This document shows, piece after piece, positions 44,286 to 52,789 of a stretch of 64,000 nt of DNA (position 1 is the first letter of the stretch; every line of letters begins with the position of its first letter). This stretch comes from a virus. The notes under the pieces were generated by a model. That model had not been told where the DNA came from, did no database searches, and saw only the letters and a list, made by a program, of their open reading frames with translations. The stretch lies in the IMG/VR virus record IMGVR_UViG_3300018080_003823, positions 1 through 64,000 of that record, one strand, 5' to 3'. Both the position numbers and the translations under genes were made by a program.

Positions 44286-44501
44286 ATGCTTCCTAGAGAC
44301 AAGGAAATAATGTATATGCATTTGGATGCTATCAGAAAAGCTATACAGAGTTTGAATGATGAGAATGATCAATCTTGGGATTGGAGATTAAATTGCAACC
44401 TCATTGATATACGAGACAAAATTAGAGAACGCGTTCATTTGGATCCGACCAGAAAGACCATGGAGAGTTATAATGGAGCCGAAAAGACCGAACACGATTG
44501 A
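44286..44501 (+). CDS. Small helical hypothetical protein
   Basis: A 71-aa helical protein. It has its own ribosome site (AAGGGAG) eight bases upstream, so independent translation is likely even without readthrough of the preceding TAG. It overlaps the next gene by 29 bases. Confidence 0.6.
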   Translation: MLPRDKEIMYMHLDAIRKAIQSLNDENDQSWDWRLNCNLIDIRDKIRERVHLDPTRKTMESYNGAEKTEHD

Positions 44502-45021
44502 AGTTAATACTACTTCGCATGAGCATACTCATTTTTTAGCTGGGGTACAGTTAATCCGTCAAGCTAATGAAAAATATAAAGTTCCGTCAGAAAATTGGCC
44601 TTCTCCTACTCGTCATAGGATTGGCACTTCTAATGATAGATATTATGCTGAAATATGGACAGATGGGATGGATTGGCAACGCAATTATTGGTGTTTAGAG
44701 GCTGTTAATTATAGCCCACCTGCATGTTCTCCTTTTCTTAGATTCGCAGATTATAGCGAAGAAAACAAGTTTAACAACTATGACTTAAATAAAATGCTGG
44801 AAGCTTTATTGTATTTTCGGCGGAATGAAATATGGATTAGACATAACGATTGGAGATGTATTTATGGTGATGAAGTGTGGGGTTTTTTAAAATATAATTT
44901 AGGTTCAGCTAAAAACTCTTGGGTGGATTGTTCGTATGCTCACAATTCACAACCATTGGTTAAATTTCAAATAATGCACGATTTTTTACCCAATTGGGTT
45001 AATCACTTAGGGACAAAATAA
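44473..45021 (+). CDS. Hypothetical protein
   Basis: A 182-aa protein starting at ATG 44473 (GGAGAG seven bases upstream). It is rich in Trp, Tyr and Asn, with HEHTHFL near the start and WRCIYGDEVWGFL near the C-terminus. No family recognised. It touches the next gene without a gap. Confidence 0.65.
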   Translation: MEPKRPNTIEVNTTSHEHTHFLAGVQLIRQANEKYKVPSENWPSPTRHRIGTSNDRYYAEIWTDGMDWQRNYWCLEAVNYSPPACSPFLRFADYSEENKFNNYDLNKMLEALLYFRRNEIWIRHNDWRCIYGDEVWGFLKYNLGSAKNSWVDCSYAHNSQPLVKFQIMHDFLPNWVNHLGTK

Positions 45022-45588
45022 ATGATCTATGTTATTGGTCCTAAAAGTATTAAAGTACCCAACGCTATTAATACTACTTCTCGTTCTAAGAATTGGAGCA
45101 GAGGTTTAAGTCCTTTCTTTTTAGGTCCAGTTACATTAACAGGAGCCAACAATAGTATTTCTTATAATGTAGAGAATGCATGGCAATTTACCAAGGTATA
45201 TCCTGAACATACAAAAGATGGATTTCCCTCTAAAGAATATTTCAAATGGGCTAGAAGTGGATTTGAGGATCATAGGGCTCATCGTTATCCTATGGGTAAA
45301 GGTAGAATTCCGTGTTATTCTTGGTGGAATAAGGAAAAATTATCTTATATAGAGGCGCGTAAAGAAATTTATATACCTTTGTATTCATCTGCTGTTTCTA
45401 AATCTGATGCTTTTCAGAAATTAAAAAAGATTCATGAAGAAGGAAAAGATATTTGGTTGTGGGATTTTGATGGTTATAATCATCGAATTTTAGATATGTC
45501 TTGGGATGAAGTAATCAACAATGAAGACAGGAAGATGGGGCATGCTTTTGTTTTAGCTATGATGTTGGAAAAAGTCATAAAAGAGTAA
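45022..45588 (+). CDS. Conserved phage protein of unknown function
   Basis: A 188-aa protein. Distinct segments (SRGLSPFFLGPV, NAWQFTKVYPEH, RYPMGKGRIPCYSWW, YIEARKEIYIPLY, KMGHAFVLAMML) resemble a conserved family I recall as DUF6939, but the family number is not certain. The conserved Trp/Tyr/Arg set suggests an enzyme or ligand-binding fold. Confidence 0.65.
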   Translation: MIYVIGPKSIKVPNAINTTSRSKNWSRGLSPFFLGPVTLTGANNSISYNVENAWQFTKVYPEHTKDGFPSKEYFKWARSGFEDHRAHRYPMGKGRIPCYSWWNKEKLSYIEARKEIYIPLYSSAVSKSDAFQKLKKIHEEGKDIWLWDFDGYNHRILDMSWDEVINNEDRKMGHAFVLAMMLEKVIKE

Positions 45589-45633
45589 ACAGCATGCATT
45601 GTGTTCTGGTTATAAACTAATGGAATTGAAACA

Positions 45634-46149
45634 ATGAAAGCCAAAAACTGTCCTAGGTGTGAAAGTGACGATCTAGATATTAATGATTGTGGTTATAGTT
45701 CTTTTAATATTGCTTGGGTCCGTTGTAAACAATGTAATTTAACAGTTAAGGTAACAGGAGATAACGCTGTTAATACCTGGAACAAGTGGATAGAAGATCC
45801 TGCAGGGACACTAGTAGAGGAAATTCGCTACAAGGCTAAAGAAAATCGACGTTTACGAAAAGAGACAGGAATAGATATATCAGAATATGCGGCTGATTTA
45901 ATTTCTGTCTTGTCCACAAAGAAAACTCCTAAAACAAAAAAGTCCAATATGATCAGTAGAGAAGAGGCAGAGTCTTTTTTATACAAAGTGGATGTGGAAG
46001 GACTATGTTATGCAATTCGTAATTATGCTCCGGAAAATACCAATGATGAAGATCTAGAAAGAACATTAGCAGCTTTTAAGATCATTTATGGTAAAATTAA
46101 GGAATATGTAGAAGAGTTGCGAGACCATTATGGTATTGAGGAGTGTTAA
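45634..46149 (+). CDS. Lar-like zinc-ribbon protein with helical C-terminus
   Basis: A 171-aa protein. Residues 1-53 (CPRCESDDLDINDCG, WVRCKQCN, AVNTWNKW) have the zinc-ribbon pattern of restriction-alleviation (Lar) family proteins. The helical C-terminus is unrelated to Lar. Antirestriction activity is possible but not shown. Confidence 0.65.
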   Translation: MKAKNCPRCESDDLDINDCGYSSFNIAWVRCKQCNLTVKVTGDNAVNTWNKWIEDPAGTLVEEIRYKAKENRRLRKETGIDISEYAADLISVLSTKKTPKTKKSNMISREEAESFLYKVDVEGLCYAIRNYAPENTNDEDLERTLAAFKIIYGKIKEYVEELRDHYGIEEC

Positions 46150-46151
46150 AA

Positions 46152-46427
46152 ATGAGAGCACCAACAATTAGATTTGGTAGATATAGAATTAGATACAGAC
46201 AAGTACCATATGTGGATAGGTATTTTTTTGTAGATATTTTAAGAAGTCCTAGCGGGAAACGTTGGAGCAAAGATGAAATAAGAATTAGAGGCTTTCATCG
46301 CCTCTATGACATCGCGGTTTGCAAATTGTTTTGGTTTGTTGTATTAGAAACCGATCATAAGCGACTAGATGATTTCATGGAAAAAGTAAAATTGTACGAT
46401 GACTATTTAGACAAAAGTGAGGACTAA
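46152..46427 (+). CDS. Small basic hypothetical protein
   Basis: A 91-aa Arg-rich protein starting at ATG 46152 (GAGGAG eight bases upstream). An upstream GTG is in frame but lacks a site. No family recognised. Confidence 0.6.
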   Translation: MRAPTIRFGRYRIRYRQVPYVDRYFFVDILRSPSGKRWSKDEIRIRGFHRLYDIAVCKLFWFVVLETDHKRLDDFMEKVKLYDDYLDKSED

Positions 46428-46429
46428 AC

Positions 46430-46810
46430 ATGGAAGCTCCATCGGGTTACGTTTGTCTGAATACTGACGAGGTTATTCGTCGTTGCGAATTGGCTATCAA
46501 TGAAATTAAAGCTATTCGTCAAAAAGATGATGATGAATTTATAGCTCAATATATTGAAGATTATAATTATTGGTCTTTTCTACCTTGGCGAGAGTTTATA
46601 GATAAAGAACAGGCTAAACGGAATATAGCGAACTCTAAAAACACTTGCTATTTTTTTCGTTACCCTAGTATTTATGGAGATAGGTTTTTGGATAATGCAG
46701 AAAAGCTGTTAGAGGCTGCTCTTGCAACTCATCTTGAAGTTATGTGGATTGCTTCGGGAGCGTATATTCTTTTAAAGAAATTCAAAGAAACTTCTAAAAC
46801 AGATTTTTAA
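46430..46810 (+). CDS. Hypothetical protein
   Basis: A 126-aa helical protein starting two bases after the previous stop. It has aromatic-rich segments (YNYWSFLPWREFI). No family recognised. Confidence 0.6.
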   Translation: MEAPSGYVCLNTDEVIRRCELAINEIKAIRQKDDDEFIAQYIEDYNYWSFLPWREFIDKEQAKRNIANSKNTCYFFRYPSIYGDRFLDNAEKLLEAALATHLEVMWIASGAYILLKKFKETSKTDF

Positions 46811-46839
46811 AAAATGCTTGCCGACTTATGGAGAACCTA

Positions 46840-47190
46840 ATGCCAAAGAGATTTTATGACATTAAAGAAGTATCTGAAACACTAGATAAATCTGAAGATG
46901 AAATCAAACAGTTAGTAGTGAGTGGGAATTTGATGGAATATAGAGACGGAGGTTCACCTCTTTACAAAAGAGAGGAAGTTGAAAAGATTAAATCACAGGA
47001 AGATCTTCCACCTGTTAAATCTAAAGAATGGGAATGGGAACGGATAAGCTTGGTTCCCGAAGAAGTAGTACCCGAAGAGTCTACAGTAATTTCTAATATA
47101 TGTTCAAAATGCGAAAATGGAATTGTTATTAAAGGCAAAGTAGTAATTTGTTGTGTTGTATTAATTGTATTGAAAAGTTTAATCTTTTAA
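46840..47190 (+). CDS. MerR/excisionase-like helix-turn-helix protein, possibly frameshifted at its end
   Basis: A 116-aa protein starting at ATG 46840 (GGAG six bases upstream). Residues 1-50 (FYDIKEVSETLDKSEDEIKQLVVSGNL, YKREEVEKI) match an excisionase/MerR-type DNA-binding domain. Near the end a CSKC pair is followed by hydrophobic residues. A tandem TGTTG duplication at 47149-47158 may have shifted the frame; undoing it would give a second CxxC pair (CCINC) and a zinc ribbon. It may regulate neighbouring genes. Confidence 0.6.
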   Translation: MPKRFYDIKEVSETLDKSEDEIKQLVVSGNLMEYRDGGSPLYKREEVEKIKSQEDLPPVKSKEWEWERISLVPEEVVPEESTVISNICSKCENGIVIKGKVVICCVVLIVLKSLIF

Positions 47191-47203
47191 ACCGGGGGGA
47201 ATT

Positions 47204-47644
47204 ATGGTTTTTATGACAAGCGGACAGTATAAGAGGTACCTTAGGGTTATTAAACAACTAGAAGATTGTGAAGAAATATATTATGACGCTATTAAAGCTC
47301 TTCTGTTACGAATACATGAGATTTGTGTTGAGCAAGGAATTTCAAAGAGACTTACCAAGAAGCAGCGGAATAAAATTAGTTTTAGTTTTCGGAATAGGCA
47401 TGCCATTGATGATGAAACAACAATAAGCGTAATTGACATATATCCTCCATCTTTAACTGATACTTTTCATCTTGAGTATCTGCCAGTTTCATGGTTATGG
47501 CGGGGTAGTAGTTGGGAAGCAGAGTTTATCGAAGAATGGATCGAACCAGTTCTATTAGAACAAGAAAAACACAAGAAACAAATTGAAGATGATGAGTTTG
47601 AAGAGTATGAGCGATTACAGAAAAAATTCAAAAATAAGACATAA
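47204..47644 (+). CDS. Hypothetical protein
   Basis: A 146-aa protein with a GGGGGGAA ribosome site. The beginning (MVFMT) and the end (EYERLQKKF) resemble those of the 45-aa product at 48755. No family recognised. Confidence 0.6.
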   Translation: MVFMTSGQYKRYLRVIKQLEDCEEIYYDAIKALLLRIHEICVEQGISKRLTKKQRNKISFSFRNRHAIDDETTISVIDIYPPSLTDTFHLEYLPVSWLWRGSSWEAEFIEEWIEPVLLEQEKHKKQIEDDEFEEYERLQKKFKNKT

Positions 47645-47663
47645 GTACAATGAGAGAAAAATC

Positions 47664-47801
47664 ATGAAACCAGAATCAGTAGATTGTCCACGGTGTAAAG
47701 GTAATGGAAAGAATGAGTTCGATTGGAGGAAATGCAAATTTTGTCATGGTAAGAAAGAAGTCACTATAGAAGCTGTCAAATGGTATGAAGAAAGAAAGTA
47801 G
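47664..47801 (+). CDS. Small DnaJ-type zinc-finger protein
   Basis: A 45-aa protein starting at ATG 47664. CPRCKGNG and CKFCHGKK pairs form a single zinc site like one repeat of the DnaJ central domain. Ends with TAG. Confidence 0.6.
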   Translation: MKPESVDCPRCKGNGKNEFDWRKCKFCHGKKEVTIEAVKWYEERK

Positions 47802-47833
47802 AATTAGAAATTACTAATTAATGGAACGAACCG

Positions 47834-47929
47834 ATGAGAATCAAAGCAGAAACTCATATTTCCGAAGACCTTAAACAATGGGACAAAAGAAATCCTAAGC
47901 CTCGTAAGTTTCCGAAAAAATCACAATAG
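47834..47929 (+). CDS. Possible 31-aa basic peptide
   Basis: A short ORF of 31 codons plus TAG between two genes; the product is Lys/Arg/Pro-rich. The ribosome site is weak, so coding status is uncertain. Confidence 0.35.
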   Translation: MRIKAETHISEDLKQWDKRNPKPRKFPKKSQ

Positions 47930-47940
47930 ATTGAGATATT

Positions 47941-48741
47941 ATGCATTTTTTAATTGAATCTAGAATTTGGGAAGACAATGAAGAGCGTATTATTTCTGTT
48001 TTAACAGATAAAAAAATACCCTATACTACTCATCCTTTTGCTCCCTTCGATCCATCTATTTTAAATACTATTGATGATCCTAATATATTCTGTTACGGGT
48101 CATTACAATGGATTGCGCAAGCTCGAACAATACACGATCTCAGATTGAATATTATGTGTTCAATTTACAATTTTGATTGTCAAGTATATTACCCTTACTT
48201 TGAGGATTTTTTGTTTAATGATACATATCAAATGATGACTTTGTGTGATTTTGTATCTAATTTCAAAAATTTGTTAGACCAGTATGAAGGCAAGCTTTTT
48301 TTGCGCCCTTGTACTGGATATAAGAATGGTCCTATTTCAGGTGGTATATTTGATCAACATACATTTGATAAATACATTTATTTTTTTAAGGATGAATTAA
48401 AAAAAGAAGACATGGTGATTGTTGATAAAGTTCGTCATATAGATTACGAATGGAGAACTATAATACATGGTAATAGATGTATAACAGGGTGTCAATACGG
48501 ATCATTTGATTTAGAAACCCAGAGATATGGATTTGATCCTGATCCTAGTTTTCCAGATCGTGTACGTATTAAAGCGGAAGAAGTGGCTCGTGCTATAAAA
48601 TGGGTTCCTGATCCTATCTTTGTTTTAGATATAGTTGAGAGTAAGGGTGAATTGTCTGTGATGGAAATTAATGCTCTGAGTACTTCGGGGTGGTATGATT
48701 GTGATATTGGTGCTATTGTTGATTCGATTTGTTTAATTTAA
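47941..48741 (+). CDS. ATP-grasp domain protein (R2K-like clade)
   Basis: A 266-aa protein. The C-terminal two thirds follow the phage-associated ATP-grasp R2K type: KLFLRPCTGYKNGPISGG, then IDYEWRTIIHGNRCITGCQYG, and the metal-binding end FVLDIVESKGELSVMEINALSTSGWYDCD. ATP-grasp enzymes join a carboxylate to an amine or thiol. R2K members have been proposed to act in peptide or protein modification in conflict systems; substrate unknown. Confidence 0.78.
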   Translation: MHFLIESRIWEDNEERIISVLTDKKIPYTTHPFAPFDPSILNTIDDPNIFCYGSLQWIAQARTIHDLRLNIMCSIYNFDCQVYYPYFEDFLFNDTYQMMTLCDFVSNFKNLLDQYEGKLFLRPCTGYKNGPISGGIFDQHTFDKYIYFFKDELKKEDMVIVDKVRHIDYEWRTIIHGNRCITGCQYGSFDLETQRYGFDPDPSFPDRVRIKAEEVARAIKWVPDPIFVLDIVESKGELSVMEINALSTSGWYDCDIGAIVDSICLI

Positions 48742-48754
48742 AAAGGACAGAATA

Positions 48755-48892
48755 ATGGCTTTTATGACGAAGCAATGGATTAAGCCATACCAAATTAAAG
48801 AACAAAAATTGTTACAAAAGCAACAAGAACAAGATGATAAAAATGATTTAAAAGAATACAAGCGCTTAAAGAAAAAATTTGGCGGGAAATAG
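48755..48892 (+). CDS. Small charged coiled-coil peptide (45 aa)
   Basis: ATG 48755 with AAAAGGA upstream, 45 codons, TAG stop. A Gln/Lys/Asp-rich helix. Its start (MAFMT) and end (EYKRLKKKF) echo the product at 47204, as if it were a shortened copy. Confidence 0.55.
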   Translation: MAFMTKQWIKPYQIKEQKLLQKQQEQDDKNDLKEYKRLKKKFGGK

Positions 48893-48902
48893 GAGGTTAA
48901 TA

Positions 48903-49136
48903 ATGGTATGCACCCGTTGTGAAGGTACTGGTTTTTTGAATCTTCATCAAATAGATGAAGATAATGTTTTAGATGATGGAGTTGATGCTATTTTGATGTG
49001 GATACAGACTCACGACAATCATGATGTAATGATTTGTGATTGTTGTGGAGGTGAAGAAGGGTGGTATGGAGAGCCAGGATACCATCATCACAACGGATCT
49101 GGATGGGATACTCCTGGGATTCCGGATTGTATTTAG
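48903..49136 (+). CDS. Small DnaJ-type zinc-finger protein
   Basis: A 77-aa acidic protein with ATG 48903 directly behind AGGAGG. CTRCEGTG and CDCCGGEEG form a zinc site of the DnaJ-repeat kind. The TAG stop overlaps the end of the convergent minus-strand gene. Confidence 0.65.
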   Translation: MVCTRCEGTGFLNLHQIDEDNVLDDGVDAILMWIQTHDNHDVMICDCCGGEEGWYGEPGYHHHNGSGWDTPGIPDCI

Positions 49137-50272
49137 AATGGAGGATGTGAATATTTCCCATTAGGACGCCATTCTTTTCTGGCATGTGCAGATATAGTAA
49201 GTTGATCTAATCCGCTTAAATCATCGGATATAGTAAATTGCAATTCATCGTGATTTTCTGCTTTTAATATTACAGGTTCGTGTATTCTTACAGAAATAGA
49301 AATCCAAGTATTTATTCCTGTATTACTACTACCATAGCTATCTAATGAAACTCCTGGTAGTTTTAATATATCTGACAACTGTCGAAATATTAAAGATTCA
49401 CGAACTGTTTCATCTTGGACTCTAAGATAACGCAAACCACTATCTAAAGCAGCAACTCCTAGCCACGAATTATATGGAATAGCAGGTACAGTCCCGTGTT
49501 CATTATCTGAATTATAATCATTATCTGCTATAAAAACATGCAAACTACTTACATGAAGCCAGCTATCTTTTTCAGGAGTTACACAAAATGATATTGGAGC
49601 TATTCCACCTGCCGCTTCAGATAACTCGAATTGGATATCATCTAAATAATATTTCGGAGCTTTGCCTTCATCGGCTACTTGTTTGAATCTTAGAGCATTC
49701 ATAGTTCCTACTAAGTTCATATCTTCTAAAGGAATAGAAATTTTATGCCATATATCGAATGAGTTCCAAGTAAAATAGTCTTCCAAAGCTGCGGAAATTC
49801 CTATTTGTGAATTTGTTCCTGTATCCCATCCACAAACTTCTATTGAATCTCCTGCATTCCAGTCTTTATCAACATATATCCACATTGTCAATGATATATA
49901 ATTAGAAAGTATTAAATCGCTACCTTTTGCGAATTGGTAAACATCATCTACATCTGCATTATCTGTTTTAATGCTATATGTACCATTATGGCTTTGATCT
50001 ACGCTGCTGAATAGAGTTTTTACGCCTACAATAGAAGATCCTGTCCAGTAAGTGTCATCTGTTCCATTGTGTACATATTCCGGAGTTCCTGTAGGACTAG
50101 CACCCTGATTCATAGCTATTCCGTAATCTGGATTTGAGAAAAATATAACTTCATTCGTAAATATTTTATGATCTCGTGCAGCTACTACGAGTGCATGAGA
50201 TTCACCTTCAGAACAATCTACTTCTGCTTGTGTTCCTGTAGAAGGATCTGTTATGTGATTTTTAATAGACAT
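49133..50272 (-). CDS. Fibre/appendage-like structural protein with carbohydrate-binding-like domain
   Basis: A 379-aa beta-rich protein, last gene of a minus-strand operon. Residues about 75-215 (YSIKTDNADVDDVYQF, SLTMWIYVDKDWNAGDSIEV, PKYYLDDIQFEL) resemble jelly-roll carbohydrate-binding modules. The rest is beta-rich and unrecognised. Likely a surface appendage protein. The start overlaps the preceding gene's stop. Confidence 0.65.
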   Translation of the reverse strand: MSIKNHITDPSTGTQAEVDCSEGESHALVVAARDHKIFTNEVIFFSNPDYGIAMNQGASPTGTPEYVHNGTDDTYWTGSSIVGVKTLFSSVDQSHNGTYSIKTDNADVDDVYQFAKGSDLILSNYISLTMWIYVDKDWNAGDSIEVCGWDTGTNSQIGISAALEDYFTWNSFDIWHKISIPLEDMNLVGTMNALRFKQVADEGKAPKYYLDDIQFELSEAAGGIAPISFCVTPEKDSWLHVSSLHVFIADNDYNSDNEHGTVPAIPYNSWLGVAALDSGLRYLRVQDETVRESLIFRQLSDILKLPGVSLDSYGSSNTGINTWISISVRIHEPVILKAENHDELQFTISDDLSGLDQLTISAHARKEWRPNGKYSHPPF

Positions 50273-50832
50273 TAAACTTTTTCATGAAAAAACATAGCAA
50301 GGGTCATTATTACATTAACGCTGTCTCCACTACCTCCGGCGAAACAATAGGCAGTAAATATGTTATTTTTAGGCACGATAATATAAGAATCCCACTCGGT
50401 CTTTGCGCTAGATGTAGCTTCTGTAAAATATAACCTATCTATTTCCCATCCTCCAGCTAATCCGGTTATATCTGTACCTACTTGACACGTACAATCGGCC
50501 AAATTACCACTACCTGCGTTTCGGTTTCCTGGTGTACTATCTGTTCCATCTACAGGAGTACCAGTATCACCCAACTTGAAATAAATCTCGCAAGCATCAT
50601 TGACTCCAATACGGGCAGATGTTATTAAAAGATCTTTATCATCGGTGTTTTTTATATATAAAAAGCACGCATCATTACCATCCGGGACTTGATCAATCAT
50701 AACAGAATACATGTCTCCATGAGTATGATTTACGTGATGTTGATCAGATTGCGAAACACATGATGACGCAATCATGTTTTCATTGCTGACTTTTACTTTG
50801 TAACTGTGTCCTGTTCCATCTTCTATTTGCAT
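50272..50832 (-). CDS. Paralogous virion surface protein A
   Basis: A 186-aa beta-rich protein. It shares a pattern with the next gene upstream: DGTGHSYKVKVSNEN at the start, HHVNH, a CFLYIKNT strand, and a CEIYFKL segment. Such DGxGxxxxxxVxxxN starts are common in phage fibre or capsid-surface subunits. Confidence 0.65.
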   Translation of the reverse strand: MQIEDGTGHSYKVKVSNENMIASSCVSQSDQHHVNHTHGDMYSVMIDQVPDGNDACFLYIKNTDDKDLLITSARIGVNDACEIYFKLGDTGTPVDGTDSTPGNRNAGSGNLADCTCQVGTDITGLAGGWEIDRLYFTEATSSAKTEWDSYIIVPKNNIFTAYCFAGGSGDSVNVIMTLAMFFHEKV

Positions 50833-50844
50833 AATTCTCTCCTG

Positions 50845-51420
50845 TTACCCATGATGTGCCAGGGAATGATAATTAAATGGTATTGATGCAATAACAGTAA
50901 CAGAGCTAGTATCGCACCATACTGTGAATGTAGCACTCTTTGATACAATTATATCTTGAGGAAAATTACAATGGCTTGTGTTGGCAGCTGCTCTGAATAC
51001 ATGCCTTCCTACGATCTCTCCATTTGTCAAAGTAGCAGAGCCGCCATCTAAATCTGCTCCTTGCTCAAATACCCCATCTGCATCATTGTTAATACCTCCA
51101 TGAACATTAGCTGGGGTTATTGCTGTAGCATTATTTCGTGTACCTTGTCCATTTAGTTTGTAATACACCTGACATGCCCCATCTACTGACAAATCTATCC
51201 CTTCAATAACTAAGTCTTCTTCAGAAGTATTTTGTATGTACAATATACAATCATCATCAGCAGCAGGGGATTGCTCAAATAACAAAATATAAGCCTCTCC
51301 TTCATGATGATTTACATGGTGTTCTACCGTACTACTTATAGAAGTTACAGCCAATCTGTTTTCATTATTAACGGAAGCTAGATTCCCTTGTCCTTTTCCA
51401 TCTTTTATTGAGTCTGGCAT
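50845..51420 (-). CDS. Paralogous virion surface protein B
   Basis: A 191-aa beta-rich paralogue of the 186-aa protein at 50272 (HHVNHHEGEAY, CILYIQNTSEEDLVI, CQVYYKLNGQG). It begins DSIKDGKGQGNLASVNNENRL. Probably a structural subunit of the same appendage. Confidence 0.65.
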   Translation of the reverse strand: MPDSIKDGKGQGNLASVNNENRLAVTSISSTVEHHVNHHEGEAYILLFEQSPAADDDCILYIQNTSEEDLVIEGIDLSVDGACQVYYKLNGQGTRNNATAITPANVHGGINNDADGVFEQGADLDGGSATLTNGEIVGRHVFRAAANTSHCNFPQDIIVSKSATFTVWCDTSSVTVIASIPFNYHSLAHHG

Positions 51421-51432
51421 AACGCCTCCTAG

Positions 51433-52014
51433 TTACTTTAAAAATCCCAAAATATTTATAGCAGCTTCACCTTCTTCTTCTCCTTGAAGGTTTACAGATA
51501 TTGTGTCATTAGTTCCAATGATAATAGCACCTCCAACATGGTAATGCTGGGCTCCCTGTCCGTTACACCAATAAAAACCTGCAGTTCCAGGCGTGTGACC
51601 TGTCATGCCATCTCCTGTTTCGTCCCAATATAATACTGTTAAATCAGCAGACGATGGTATTGTGCGATTTGTAGCTCCAGCACTTCCGGTAGTTACATTT
51701 GTATCCGGTACTGTGTCATTAAATACTAATTGACCGAGCATTGCTCTATTATGGTTGGTGTTGCCCCCATTCCAATTAAACCAGAAATCAGTAAAATAGA
51801 AATTTTTGGAGGAGTCTAAATTTTTAATAAACAGTATTCTTCCACCTGTAGTTGTTATAGTTCTCATAGGAGTGGTAATGCCAAAAGCATTTCCATCGAA
51901 TTCACTTCGTTTGGCTATTAGAGGAGTAGTAGTAGCAAATGTCAGCAATTGTTGTTCGCTATTTACTTCTGCTAGATTCCCTTTGCCTCTTCCATCACTA
52001 ATCATATCCGGCAT
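51433..52014 (-). CDS. Paralogous virion surface protein C
   Basis: A 193-aa beta-rich protein with the same N-terminal signature (DMISDGRGKGNLAEVNSEQQL) as its two downstream neighbours but a more divergent body. The start overlaps the stop of the upstream gene. Confidence 0.6.
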   Translation of the reverse strand: MPDMISDGRGKGNLAEVNSEQQLLTFATTTPLIAKRSEFDGNAFGITTPMRTITTTGGRILFIKNLDSSKNFYFTDFWFNWNGGNTNHNRAMLGQLVFNDTVPDTNVTTGSAGATNRTIPSSADLTVLYWDETGDGMTGHTPGTAGFYWCNGQGAQHYHVGGAIIIGTNDTISVNLQGEEEGEAAINILGFLK

Positions 52015-52184
52015 TATGATAATTCCTCTTTAGTTATTTCATTATCTGTTATTATTTGCAAATGGATGTTCATTATTCTAAGTTCTTGTAAAATTTTAGT
52101 TAAAAGTCCTTGGATGTTATCATCAGTTACTGCAACTTCAGTTTTGGTTCCTTCTGTTTGAGTTGGTTGTATTATATGAGACAT
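52014..52184 (-). CDS. Small hypothetical protein in the fibre operon
   Basis: A 56-aa protein starting at ATG 52184, overlapping the previous stop as TAATG. An in-frame ATG at 52199 is an alternative. The C-terminal helix (NIQGLLTKILQELRIMNIHLQ) could be a coiled coil for trimer assembly. Confidence 0.55.
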   Translation of the reverse strand: MSHIIQPTQTEGTKTEVAVTDDNIQGLLTKILQELRIMNIHLQIITDNEITKEELS

Positions 52185-52789
52185 TATAAAATATGCCATC
52201 CACTTCCGTTAGAGATTATGGGAAAACTCATATACTGCTGAGTAATAGCTTGTGAATCTTCTCCGTCAATGCTTTCTTCTGATGGGGCAGCTACAATTAC
52301 GTTATTTGATCCATCACTTATACGTTTAATATTGAAGCAATATCCATTTATTCCTATTGCAGAAGGCAATGTTATTGTAACTTCTCCTGCACTAGCATCT
52401 ACCAGTATTACATCATCATCAAGTACTGCTGTGTAATCCGAAGACACAGTTTTAGTATTCCGAACTAATTCAGTAGCACGTTCTGCTTCTTCTGCTACTC
52501 TAGTATCAGCTAAAACTGCAGGAATTATATTATCATAAATATCAGAAGTATCAATATTTTCTCTGCGGCGATTTTTGAATCTTAATAATCCTAATTCTAC
52601 TGCCAATTTGAGATCGGTCGAATTTCCAATTCGTTGAATAGATGCTGATTTTAATAGATCATAAGTGCTACCGGGTAAAATTTCAACATTATCCAAATCA
52701 CCCAGAGTAATAGGATTATTTGTAAGATTTTGCACAATTCGTGTCTCATTGTTGGAATCCGAACCTCTACCTTCTCTTCGTCTAAACAT
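52184..52789 (-). CDS. Tail-fibre-like protein
   Basis: A 201-aa protein. The C-terminal 90 residues (SSDYTAVLDDDVILVDASAGEVTITLPSA, NGYCFNIKRISDGSNNVIV, SNGSGWHIL) match a beta-prism-like domain widespread in phage tail fibres and spikes. Residues 1-110 are mixed alpha-beta and carry a basic start. Confidence 0.75.
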   Translation of the reverse strand: MFRRREGRGSDSNNETRIVQNLTNNPITLGDLDNVEILPGSTYDLLKSASIQRIGNSTDLKLAVELGLLRFKNRRRENIDTSDIYDNIIPAVLADTRVAEEAERATELVRNTKTVSSDYTAVLDDDVILVDASAGEVTITLPSAIGINGYCFNIKRISDGSNNVIVAAPSEESIDGEDSQAITQQYMSFPIISNGSGWHIL

